Assembly: GCA_002173095.1 (NCBI GenBank)
Contig: NHBK01000009.1
Location: 802,310-866,309 of the forward strand
Origin: Hyphomonadaceae bacterium TMED5
GTDB taxonomy: Bacteria; Pseudomonadota; Alphaproteobacteria; Caulobacterales; Hyphomonadaceae
Direction: 5' to 3'
Length of the DNA: 64,000 nt
The position numbers were made by a program, and so were the translations under genes. The notes beneath the pieces were generated by a model. That model was not told the origin of the DNA, did no database searches, and saw nothing but the letters and a program-made list of their open reading frames with translations. This document shows positions 43,002-50,952 of the stretch, in pieces; position 1 is the first letter of the stretch, and each line of letters begins with the position of its first letter.

Positions 43002-45743
43002 ATGACGCAAATGGAACTGGTAACGCTCGATCTCTCGTCACTGACGAGTTGGTATAACTCTAAAATCAATTTGAGCCTCGCGTCCACCTACGCGAGTTCG
43101 ACCAGTTCTGCCTCTGCAACAGATGAGGCCTCAGAGACGTCTGACAGTGACCTGCCATGGCGTGTCGAGACTGATCAGGATGCGCTTCTGATCAAGGCGC
43201 TGGGTGCGTCATCTTTCATTTCCGACAGTGTCGCGACCGCCGCGCGTGCGGCGAGCGGAGACGAAGAAAAAATCATTGCAGCCTATGAGGCGCTTCAGCT
43301 GCTGACCTCGATCGCGCAGGCTGCTGTCGATGAAACTCTGCCAGCCGGGCAGGAAGACCGCGCCGAAAAGCGGCTTCTGGAAGGCATTGCAGAGGTTAAA
43401 AGCTTTCTGGCCAGCGTCGACATTGAAAAATCGATTCTGATTGCGGGTGACCGTATTTCGTCTGCTCAGAGTGAAGTTGCCATTCAGCGCTCTACTTATG
43501 AATACAGCACCAAAGTGCTTCATGAGGGTGAGTATGACGCTGAAGTCGAAGCCTTCACGGGCGATAAGGTCTTCACAGTCAGCGCGAAGAAAGTGAACAC
43601 CACAATCGACGTGACGATCGACCTTTCAGAAATGGAAGCGACCACCGGCAAAACGGTCCGTAACCTCGATAACGTCGCTGAGTTCATCAACTTCAAGCTG
43701 GAAGAGGCTGGTATTCAGTCCCGCTTTGAGCGCCAGAAAATTGGTGTTGAAGACGAAGATGGCGTGATTGAAGGGGATTCCTTTGGTTTCCTCATCAGCG
43801 GTACGTCGACAGAACAATTATCGTTCAGCGCCACTGACACGCAGACGGCTGCGATCATGGTGGGCCAGTCAGGTCTTGGCGATAATGGTGGTGGCCAGAT
43901 CTCGATCTGGACGGGGCTCGACACGGGTACTGTGGAAAGGGCTGCTGCCGCGCGTCTGGCTGACGAAGTCGATTCAGACGATGACAGCGATGAGCCGAAG
44001 GAAACCACGATCAACGCTACGGCGGCACACCCGGACGGGGGCTATGTTGTGGTCGGTACGACGGCGGGCTCTATCGGTGACGGCGAAGTTCGCGGCGAAG
44101 ATGATGCTTTCATGGCGCGCTATGACAGCCAGGGTCAGCTCGTCTGGTCACGCACGCTGGGTGCTGCCAGCTCTGCTGAAGGCCTCGCGATTGCTGTATC
44201 CGATGACGGCATGATCGCCATTACGGGTAAAACCTCAGACGATCTTATCACCAATGCCATTGGTGGCGGCGAAGACACTTTCGTCACCATGTATGACGAA
44301 GACGGCATTGAACAATGGACCCGCCAGCGTGCGGCCAACTACGATGATCAGGGCAATACAATCGCCTTTGCATCAGATGGCTCTCTTGTGATTGGCGGTA
44401 CAACGGCCAGCACGTTGACGGAAGGTGCGCTGGCTGGCGGTAAAGACGCTTTTATTGAAAAGCTGGATGCTGAAGGCAACCAGCTCTGGATCCGTCAGTT
44501 TGGTACAGCCGAAAATGACAGTGTTCAGGAAGTTAAAGTCGCTGATGATGGCTCTGTCATCGTGGCGAGCATAGAAAATGGCGAAGCAGTCATCCGCCGC
44601 TATGCCAGCGATGTGGATGATACGGGCGATTGGAGCTATTCGCTCGGTAATCTGAATGGCGGCACGATTGGTGCGCTTGAAATTGCCGATGATGGAACTG
44701 TCTTTGTCGGCGGTTCCACGCGAACGACTGGCGAAGATGCCAACGGTTTCACGACCGGTACGCAGTCTGACCGCGATGGATTTGTCGCAAGCTTTGATGT
44801 TTCCGGTGGTACGCCGTCGCTGAACTGGATGACCCGCCTTGGTGGCGAAGGCTATCAGGACGTTGAAGGCATTCAGGTCACCAACGGCAATGTCATTGTC
44901 GCCGGTACGGGTGAGGGTGTGTTCGGTACAGGCACGTCCGATAAAGACCAGTCTGCTTTCCTTAGCCAGCTCGATGTCACCGATGGAACGCAAGGCTGGT
45001 CGACCAGCCTTTCCGGCCGTGGCGGCGTGTCCAGCGCAACCGACCTCGTCCTGTCTGACACATACTCTGACACGCTTGATGCCTTTGGTCTGCCAGACGG
45101 TGACATGGTGCTCGCGGATACGGCGAATATAACTGATCGTCTGTCTCTGCGACCTGGCGATAATTTCTATGTGTCCGTTGATGGCGGACGCGATAAGAAA
45201 ATCACGATTGAGCAGGGCGATAACCTTCGCACACTGACCTTCAAACTGAATGCTGCGCTGGTGCTTGATGGCACAGCGGACATTCGACGTAGCAATGGTG
45301 CGCAGTCTCTGGTGATTTCACCTGCGGACGGTGTGCAGATCGAATTGAAAGCGGGCGATTCCGGCCAGGACGCTCTGGCGGCACTTGGACTCTCAACGAG
45401 TGTCATTATGGAGAACCCCGTCACATCCAGCGATAGCAGCATTAATGACGGGCCGGAAATCGTAACGCTTGGTCTGCTCGATACGTTGTCTTTCGATGAT
45501 GAAGAAAGCCGAACTGAGGCACTTGAGGTTCTTGAAGGCGCCCTCCGTGGTCTTCGGACTGCTTATCGCTGGGCGATTGATGACCCGACCCTCACGGCTT
45601 TGAAAGAAAGCTCCAATTCGCCGGGCAAAAACGCGGATGGCACGCCGCCTGCTTATCTGACGGCGCAAATTGCGAACCTTCAGGCAGGCCTGACGCGTCT
45701 GACCGGCGGAAGCTCGTCTTCAACGCTGAGCCTGTTTGCTTAA
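43002..45743 (+). CDS. FlaEY-like flagellar regulatory/structural protein with beta-propeller repeats
   Basis: About 913 residues. The N-terminal part is helical and Ser/Ala-rich, with flagellin-like wording ([22 protein letters not shown]). Residues about 330-690 contain a series of blades of 45-50 residues with [12 protein letters not shown]..., [21 protein letters not shown] and [13 protein letters not shown]..., as in SBBP beta-propellers. The C-terminus ([21 protein letters not shown]...) is helical again. Size, blade repeats and flagellar context resemble Caulobacter FlaEY, but identity was not computed. The start is uncertain: 42975, 43002 and 43011 are candidates, none with a good ribosome site. 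Confidence 0.6.
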   Translation: MTQMELVTLDLSSLTSWYNSKINLSLASTYASSTSSASATDEASETSDSDLPWRVETDQDALLIKALGASSFISDSVATAARAASGDEEKIIAAYEALQLLTSIAQAAVDETLPAGQEDRAEKRLLEGIAEVKSFLASVDIEKSILIAGDRISSAQSEVAIQRSTYEYSTKVLHEGEYDAEVEAFTGDKVFTVSAKKVNTTIDVTIDLSEMEATTGKTVRNLDNVAEFINFKLEEAGIQSRFERQKIGVEDEDGVIEGDSFGFLISGTSTEQLSFSATDTQTAAIMVGQSGLGDNGGGQISIWTGLDTGTVERAAAARLADEVDSDDDSDEPKETTINATAAHPDGGYVVVGTTAGSIGDGEVRGEDDAFMARYDSQGQLVWSRTLGAASSAEGLAIAVSDDGMIAITGKTSDDLITNAIGGGEDTFVTMYDEDGIEQWTRQRAANYDDQGNTIAFASDGSLVIGGTTASTLTEGALAGGKDAFIEKLDAEGNQLWIRQFGTAENDSVQEVKVADDGSVIVASIENGEAVIRRYASDVDDTGDWSYSLGNLNGGTIGALEIADDGTVFVGGSTRTTGEDANGFTTGTQSDRDGFVASFDVSGGTPSLNWMTRLGGEGYQDVEGIQVTNGNVIVAGTGEGVFGTGTSDKDQSAFLSQLDVTDGTQGWSTSLSGRGGVSSATDLVLSDTYSDTLDAFGLPDGDMVLADTANITDRLSLRPGDNFYVSVDGGRDKKITIEQGDNLRTLTFKLNAALVLDGTADIRRSNGAQSLVISPADGVQIELKAGDSGQDALAALGLSTSVIMENPVTSSDSSINDGPEIVTLGLLDTLSFDDEESRTEALEVLEGALRGLRTAYRWAIDDPTLTALKESSNSPGKNADGTPPAYLTAQIANLQAGLTRLTGGSSSSTLSLFA

Positions 45744-46288
45744 ATATCTTCCCACTGTCCGGGCGCAATCCCGGATAGGGTCCAATCCCCGATCGAATAT
45801 CTTATAAGTCGCAAAGTCGGGTGGCCGACGGCTGCCGTCATCCGGCGAACCTGTCGGTTCTTGCCTTCCGTAATGGTGATTTCCAGCCAGCTATCCGGAA
45901 TGGATTTGCGAACGCGAATAGGCGGGTTGCGTGGCCATAAGTCCTCCGGTTCGCCCATCAGTCGGGCGCGGGCAGGGCGGGTCAGCCCGTCTTTCAGCTC
46001 AACACCTTTTTCCAATGCCTTGAGGGCCGCTTCATCTGGCAAGCCTTCCACCTGTGCCCAATAGGTTTTCGGATGCTGGAATTTCGGGCTGGCAATGCGG
46101 TTTTGTAGTTTGCCGTCACTGGTCAGAACAAGAAGACCTTCACTGTCGCGGTCCAGCCTGCCAGCCGCGTAAACGCCCGGCACATCTACAAAATCTGAAA
46201 GGGTCTGGCGATTGCTCCCTTCATTTCCCTGATCAGTGAACTGGGAAAGCACGTTGAAAGGCTTATTGAAGAGAAGCGTTCTGGCCAT
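45740..46288 (-). CDS. rluE: 23S rRNA pseudouridine synthase, RluE-type
   Basis: 182 residues of the RsuA/RluE family, which convert a specific rRNA uridine into pseudouridine. The catalytic Asp is in [17 protein letters not shown]; the start [19 protein letters not shown] and the motif [23 protein letters not shown] are typical. There is no S4 RNA-binding domain, matching RluE rather than RsuA or RluB. The 3' end overlaps that of the FlaEY-like gene by 4 bp on the opposite strand. Confidence 0.88.
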   Translation of the reverse strand: MARTLLFNKPFNVLSQFTDQGNEGSNRQTLSDFVDVPGVYAAGRLDRDSEGLLVLTSDGKLQNRIASPKFQHPKTYWAQVEGLPDEAALKALEKGVELKDGLTRPARARLMGEPEDLWPRNPPIRVRKSIPDSWLEITITEGKNRQVRRMTAAVGHPTLRLIRYSIGDWTLSGIAPGQWEDI

Positions 46289-46308
46289 ATCCGCCTTGTA
46301 GCGCGGCG

Positions 46309-46623
46309 TTACAGCGCGTCAAACAAATCCAGCGTTTTCTCATCGCGTCCATTGCGAACGTCTTCGCCGACATAGAAACATGGGTGCTTCAAAGACTGTA
46401 ATCCGCCAAGCGCTTCATAATGCGCCCAGCCGCCATTTGGCATTTTGGCCGAACGGATTTTCGCCCCGCACATTGGGCAGTCATGCAGCCATGTTTTCGA
46501 CTCATGCGTGGTGATCGCACTTTCGCGGATCATCCAGCTGCCTGGAATGCGAGTATATGCGCCGGATTTGAGTTTCCGGTCGTGCGCTTTGCGATAAATC
46601 AGCTGCACTGTCATGCCTTTCAT
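46309..46623 (-). CDS. Small hypothetical protein with a CxxC pair
   Basis: 104 residues, no signal or membrane segment. A single [21 protein letters not shown] motif could bind zinc with the later Cys (KHPCFYVG) or His. The N-terminal part ([22 protein letters not shown]) is basic. Function not recognised. The second Met (46614) is an alternative start; neither has a convincing ribosome site. It lies 20 bp upstream of rluE on the same strand and may be co-transcribed with it. Confidence 0.6.
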   Translation of the reverse strand: MKGMTVQLIYRKAHDRKLKSGAYTRIPGSWMIRESAITTHESKTWLHDCPMCGAKIRSAKMPNGGWAHYEALGGLQSLKHPCFYVGEDVRNGRDEKTLDLFDAL

Positions 46624-46690
46624 CTCAAGGCTTTCGATCCTGACCCGATATACTTAATCAAATCTTGGTCAGGGGCGTTCGTGCACAAAA

Positions 46691-46714
46691 AAAGCGGCGC
46701 CGAAGCGCCGCTTT
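46691..46714 (-). terminator. Terminator after the TonB receptor remnant
   Basis: Stem AAAGCGGCGC / GCGCCGCTTT with tetraloop CGAA and a run of A on the + strand side. Confidence 0.85.
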
Positions 46715-46736
46715 CTGTCGTGTCAGATGTGTGGGC

Positions 46737-48335
46737 TTAGAATGCCCAGCGGCCCATCAGCTGGAAGACCGGACCAGCATACTCTGTTTCGAGCTCGTAC
46801 TCGTCAAAGTCGCGATTGATCTGGTCAGCATTGGTGTCGAACTTGTTGAACACTTCGTCTTTGGACGAGTCGAGCAGGTTTGAACCTACGAAGCGAAGGG
46901 TGAAGTTATCGCCCCAGCTGCGCTCAACGAAGATTTCAAGGTCGGCGCCATAGCTCACTGTGACTTCCTCAGCGAGAAGACGCTCAATTGCATCACCCTG
47001 CTGACGGTAGGTCGCGCCGAAGGCCATATTCATGTCCGGCAGGTCCTGAATGAAGCCGACATTGTAGACATAATCAGACTGGTTGTTGAACTGACGGTCG
47101 CCAATATGGTCGGTGACAGAGGAGTCGAGCAGGGACAGGTTTGCGAACACACCTGTATTGTCCATGCCGATGAAATCAAGCGGCGTAGAGAGATCAAACT
47201 CGATACCGTAGACTTCGCCATCGCCAGTGTTTTCCGCCGTGTAGACGTAAGCGATATTGTCAGCTTCGTCGTCCAGATACTGGTCGAAGGCTGCAACCGC
47301 TGCGGCATCGCCAGATGTGACGGCGTCACAGGTCAGGCCGATATCGTCTTCGAAATCGTCACAGAATTCTTCAGCGTAAGCGCCGGTGTTCTGAACTTCG
47401 ATCAGGTCAGAGACATCACGGTAGAAGATGTTCACGCCGAATACGCCGGTGCGACCAATGCGGTGCTCATAGCCAAGGTCGAAACCATAGGCGGTTTCTG
47501 GTTGAAGGTTGGTGTTACCGAAGAAGTCGTTATCGCCATACTCGCCGTCCAGATAAGCCGGAGAGATGAAGTCAAAGTTCGGACGACGCACCGTGCGGGC
47601 GACAGAGGCTGTGATACGGTCAGCTTCCGTGACATCCCAGCGGATATGCGCGGATGGGAGCCAGAAGTCATAATCGTTTGAATAGCTTTCATCCAGCGTC
47701 ATGTCGTTGACTGAAACATCAGTGGTTTCATAACGAACGCCAGCTTCCCATTTGAACGGACCGTTTTCACCTTCGATCAGAGCGAAGAAATCAACGCGCT
47801 GTTCTTCAATGGTGGAGATGCCGCCATCCGGCGCCTCAAAGTCTTCATACTCAAAGCCGTAATTGTGTGGCTGATTGAAGAACTGGTCATAGTTTTCAAG
47901 GTTCAGCAGGTCTTCAACTTCGTACTCACCTTCAGAGATATTAGTGTCACGGTCTTTATCCCGGAAGAACACACCAAACTCGATCTCAGTGTCCTGAGCG
48001 ATTTCGATTTCGTGCTGAACTTCGAAAGACAGCTCCTGATCCTGGATGTCGAGGAAGGCCATTTCGCCTTCGATGACGGCGTCTTCAAAATCGATTTCGT
48101 CTTCGAATTCCCACTGGTCATCATCAAAGCTTGCAAAACCAAGACGGACTTTGGTTTCACCCATCGACCAGTTGCGCGCATAGCGCGTGCTGATGGAATA
48201 GTTGGTCTGCTCAATGCCGTTTACGTTCTGGTTGTCGGTCAGCAAATTGCCGCCCGCCGTCACCGGACCCGTTACAGCGAACGGGTCGTCTGGGCCCGGA
48301 AACGCATTGCAATTACCTGCTAAATCAGGGTTATT
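46737..48335 (-). pseudogene. TonB-dependent receptor, 5'-truncated remnant
   Basis: The frame encodes the beta-barrel half of a TonB-dependent receptor, ending in the classical C-terminal aromatic (GPVFQLMGRWAF). Barrel landmarks include ARTVRRPNFDFISPAYLDG and GNTNLQPETAYGFDLGYEH. There is no signal peptide, TonB box or plug. Reading backward, the frame stays open past the first possible start (GTG at 48263), giving receptor-like sequence (NNPDLAGNCNAFPGPDD), and meets a stop at 48336-48338. Upstream sequence then leads into a gene on the other strand. A deletion or rearrangement has therefore removed the first half. The remaining protein is unlikely to be exported. Confidence 0.8.
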
Positions 48336-48444
48336 TCATCTTCAGAAGCTGGTGATCACTGATTCAGCGAAATGCTCCGTATTGAGAGCAGCGCATGATT
48401 GCCGGGCCATGTTGCGACAAGACAACAGCGTTAAGGGACGAGCC

Positions 48445-48933
48445 ATGATACCGATTCTGTCGATTGAGGATATTTCTGCGGCCATTCAGGTGGCGATTGC
48501 GCCGATCTTTCTGCTCGTCGGGACCGGCTCTCTCCTGAATGTTGTGACAGCCCGGCTTGGACGGGTGATCGACCGCGCCCGCAAGCTGGAAGAGCTGATC
48601 GAGGGCGGTGAAAGCGCAGACAAAGAGCGTCGCCATTTGCAGGAGCTGAAAGTGCTCGACCGGCGAATGCGCCTTGGCAATCGCGCCGTTCTTTTCTGCT
48701 CTCTTTCGGCGGTGCTGATTTGTATTCTTGTAGGCCTGGTCTTTGTGCTCGGCTTCTTCGGTGAAACAGCCGGTATTCTGATCGCTGTTCTGTTTGTCAT
48801 CGTCATGGCGGCGCTGGCGACAGGGCTGATCAGCTTTCTGATGGAAGTGTCTATCGCGACGAACCTTTTACGGGTTCGCCACGAATTCCTCACAGGGCGC
48901 TACAAAGAGAATAAAACAGCCCAGGCAGACTGA
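48445..48933 (+). CDS. DUF2721 family membrane protein
   Basis: 162 residues with helices at about 12-30 and a pair at 80-135 (LFCSLSAVLICILVGLVFVLGFF, GILIAVLFVIVMAALATGLISFLME). The segment SLLNVVTARLGRVIDRARKLEEL with a charged cytoplasmic loop (EGGESADKERRHLQEL) is typical of DUF2721. No function is known for the family. The ATG at 48445 has AAGGGACG upstream; the longer frame runs through the remnant's junction and is not coding. It converges head-on with the OmpA-like gene (adjacent stops). Confidence 0.8.
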   Translation: MIPILSIEDISAAIQVAIAPIFLLVGTGSLLNVVTARLGRVIDRARKLEELIEGGESADKERRHLQELKVLDRRMRLGNRAVLFCSLSAVLICILVGLVFVLGFFGETAGILIAVLFVIVMAALATGLISFLMEVSIATNLLRVRHEFLTGRYKENKTAQAD

Positions 48934-49404
48934 CTATTCGCGGAAGAACACGTCCACGCGGCGGTTCATCGGCTGGATGAGGTCATCATCGGTCATGGCG
49001 CCTTGTTCCCCCAGAGCGACAATTGCAATGCGGGCAACATCCAGTTCAGCTTCCATAATGGCGTCCAGAACCGCGTCTGCACGGCGTTGAGAGACCGTCA
49101 TGTTGATGGTTTCTGAGCCAATCGCATCTGAATGTGCGAAAATCTCAATCGCAGACAGCTGGCAATCACCCGCCGCAGCGACAACCGTCTCAATAACCGC
49201 CTGTGCATCTGCATCGAGCGATGTCTGGTCCGATGCGAAATAGACGGGGAAGTTCCGGTCCGCGCACGGAATACCGGTTTCAGCGACCGGCTCGACCGGT
49301 GCCAGCGGTGGTGGAGGCGGCGGAGGCGGGGTTGTGGAACACGCAGCCAGAAAGACTGCACCTGTCATCAGCGCAGCTATCGCGCCGGAATTGGAAATCC
49401 GCAT
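48934..49404 (-). CDS. OmpA-family lipoprotein
   Basis: 156 residues. The signal peptide ends in a lipobox (AVFLAAC), so the mature protein is lipid-anchored at Cys and sits in the outer membrane. A stretch of eight prolines follows, then an OmpA-like peptidoglycan-binding domain: NFPVYFASDQTSLDADAQAVIETVV, IEIFAHSDAIGSETINMTVSQRRADAVLDAIM, ending QPMNRRVDVFFRE. It would link the outer membrane to the wall, as Pal does, though the gene is not beside tol genes. The ATG at 49404 has GAGGGG upstream. Confidence 0.87.
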   Translation of the reverse strand: MRISNSGAIAALMTGAVFLAACSTTPPPPPPPPLAPVEPVAETGIPCADRNFPVYFASDQTSLDADAQAVIETVVAAAGDCQLSAIEIFAHSDAIGSETINMTVSQRRADAVLDAIMEAELDVARIAIVALGEQGAMTDDDLIQPMNRRVDVFFRE

Positions 49405-49604
49405 TTTAAAACCCCTCATGCCCATTCTATGGAACGGTTTCACTATTTCCCATTTCCTTAATACCAGCAAGCGTGCTGGCAGGTTTGGAGATGTTTGAGG
49501 CGCTTCAGGTAAACAGAACGGGCCGGAAACTTCATCTTGGTGAAGAAAATAGCTCAGTTCGTTAACGGGTTAACCTGAATTTCGCTCCCGCTGGCAGTCA
49601 GGCC

Positions 49605-49612
49605 TTAACCAT
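49605..49612 (+). promoter_or_regulatory. TTAACCAT motif upstream of the 139-residue gene
   Basis: CtrA half-site-like octamer 55 bp before the ATG at 49667. The neighbouring stretch TTAACGGGTTAACC (49562-49575) adds a TTAA-N4-TTAACC pair like that upstream of fliI. Confidence 0.4.
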
Positions 49613-49666
49613 CCGGAAATCCCTGAGGGTGTTTAATGGGGGCAAGCCTCAGCATGGAGCTATGTT

Positions 49667-50086
49667 ATGAAAGACATGATCAAACATGTCGCTAAAGCGA
49701 CCGGCATGCCGCACAAACGCGCGCGTGCTGCACTCGGAATTGTTCTGAACGCTACCGAGCGTCAGGGATCTCCGTTTGTGTCCGCGCTTTACAAGAAAGT
49801 GCCGGCTGCGCAGAAGCTTGCGCAAAAGGCGGGTGCTGAAACCGGCGCGGCAACGGGTGAGATTGCGCGTCTGATCGAACAGACGCCAGGCGGACGTATG
49901 GCCGTTGCGACCGGAATGATCCGCAACCTTCAGAAAATGGGCCTCGGCCATTCTGAGATTTCGGGCATGTTCCCGGCCATCTCAGCCTATTGTGAAAAAG
50001 CCTATGGCCTGACGGGTTTTGGTCATCTCGGAGATCTTCTGGGAACGCGTAAGCCAGAGGGTACATCGGGCACAGCTGTCGCCTGA
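49667..50086 (+). CDS. Small alpha-helical hypothetical protein
   Basis: 139 residues, predicted to be helical throughout, with no signal peptide. The N-terminal half (MIKHVAKATGMPHKRARAALGIVLNATERQGSPFVSALYKKVP) resembles small helical proteins of DUF2267/DUF2780 type in which a helix-turn pattern is followed by Gly/Ala-rich stretches, but no confident assignment is possible. A CtrA half-site-like motif and a TTAA pair lie upstream, hinting at cell-cycle control. GGAG precedes the ATG. A terminator follows. Confidence 0.65.
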   Translation: MKDMIKHVAKATGMPHKRARAALGIVLNATERQGSPFVSALYKKVPAAQKLAQKAGAETGAATGEIARLIEQTPGGRMAVATGMIRNLQKMGLGHSEISGMFPAISAYCEKAYGLTGFGHLGDLLGTRKPEGTSGTAVA

Positions 50087-50112
50087 TCGACTTTGCAGGA
50101 ATTTATCTTCTG

Positions 50113-50142
50113 AAAGAGCTGCCCTCAGGGCGGCTCTTTTTG
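50113..50142 (+). terminator. Terminator after the 139-residue gene
   Basis: Stem AAAGAGCTGCCC / GGGCGGCTCTTT with one G-T pair, loop TCA, and continuing T residues. Confidence 0.85.
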
Positions 50143-50182
50143 TTTGTCTTGTAGGTAGAGGGGACACCGGTTAGAGGGATTT

Positions 50183-50443
50183 ATGGCTGACCGTGATCTG
50201 ACTTGTATGACACTCCTGCTGGGCGCTCTTTCCGAAGAAGCCAGAGCATGTCTTGGCGAGCATCGCCTGCTTACTGTTGATTTTGAGAACGTTGCACAGG
50301 GCGACCCGGAAGGGGCCCAGGTGGACGTCACGCGGCTTAAATCTTCTTCTCGCGTGAGTTTCCTCAAGGCAAGTCTCAGAAATGACAGTGGAATTCTGTT
50401 CTCTGCGCGCGCGATCTATAAAGCTTTACCTTCCGGTAACTAA
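50183..50443 (+). CDS. Short protein resembling half of a hotdog thioesterase
   Basis: 86 residues. The segment RLLTVDFENVAQGDP...VDVTRLKSSSRVSFLKASLRNDSGILFSARAIYKAL follows the pattern of the last strands of PaaI-type hotdog enzymes. The N-terminal beta strand and HGG turn of a full domain are missing. A terminator lies just upstream, so no fused start exists. It could be a relic or a half-size protein that completes the fold by pairing. Start from GAGGG and ATG at 50183. Confidence 0.6.
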   Translation: MADRDLTCMTLLLGALSEEARACLGEHRLLTVDFENVAQGDPEGAQVDVTRLKSSSRVSFLKASLRNDSGILFSARAIYKALPSGN

Positions 50444-50488
50444 AGTAAACAAAAAGTAAATATACACCTGTTCTTCAATTTATTCTAA

Positions 50489-50523
50489 TTTTGTTCCACA
50501 TGTATATTTACATGAGAACAAAA
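50489..50523 (+). promoter_or_regulatory. AT-rich inverted repeat before the 109-residue gene
   Basis: Arms TTTTGTTC-CA-CATGTA and TACATG-A-GAACAAAA with loop TATT, 37 bp upstream of the ATG at 50561. It could be an operator. GAAC-N7-GAAT (50516-50530) is one base off the alphaproteobacterial LexA pattern GAAC-N7-GAAC. Confidence 0.4.
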
Positions 50524-50560
50524 AGAGAATAGATATATCCACAGAGAACGGAGAGAGAAC

Positions 50561-50890
50561 ATGCATACGGTAAACTTCTGTGGTCAGTCAGGTCGATCCC
50601 TTTCATTCGAGCGTGTTTCGCCGGATTCAAACTGGGCTGCAGGCGAGGGTATCGCCATGTTCGCAACACATACCGGCTTTGGCTGGCGGATCATCCGCAT
50701 TGTCGAGCTGGATGGCCGTCCTGACAATATTCAGCCGATCTGGGCTTATCGTGATGCGCAGCGTTATGGCGCGCGCGCGGTCTTCTTTGCCCCATGCGAC
50801 CGTGTTCTGGACCGCAAGACGAAGATTGCAGACCTCCGCGAAGGTCTGGACCCTGTATGTGACACCCAACGCGCACACCGCGCCGCCTAA
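50561..50890 (+). CDS. Small hypothetical protein
   Basis: 109 residues, no signal peptide or membrane helix, family not recognised. The middle reads ATHTGFGWRIIRIVELDG and WAYRDAQRYGARAVFFAPCDRVLDRKTKIADLREGLD, suggesting a small mixed alpha/beta fold. The ribosome site GGAGAGAG is strong. The AT-rich upstream region with an inverted repeat and a near-LexA motif sets it apart from its neighbours. A strong terminator follows directly, so it is a single-gene unit. Confidence 0.65.
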   Translation: MHTVNFCGQSGRSLSFERVSPDSNWAAGEGIAMFATHTGFGWRIIRIVELDGRPDNIQPIWAYRDAQRYGARAVFFAPCDRVLDRKTKIADLREGLDPVCDTQRAHRAA

Positions 50891-50896
50891 ACTGAT

Positions 50897-50929
50897 GGTC
50901 CGGCCCCAATGGGACCGGACCTCTTTTTT
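50897..50929 (+). terminator. Terminator after the 109-residue gene
   Basis: Long stem GGTCCGG-CCC / GGG-CCGGACC with one mismatch and loop AAT, followed by TCTTTTTT. Confidence 0.88.
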
Positions 50930-50952
50930 CGGGGGGGAAGTAGGCGAGAGCG

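Noticed and set aside
48202..48444. Extended start for the DUF2721 gene
   Set aside because: The extra 81 residues come from the reverse of the TonB remnant and have no family pattern; the ATG at 48445 has a good ribosome site.
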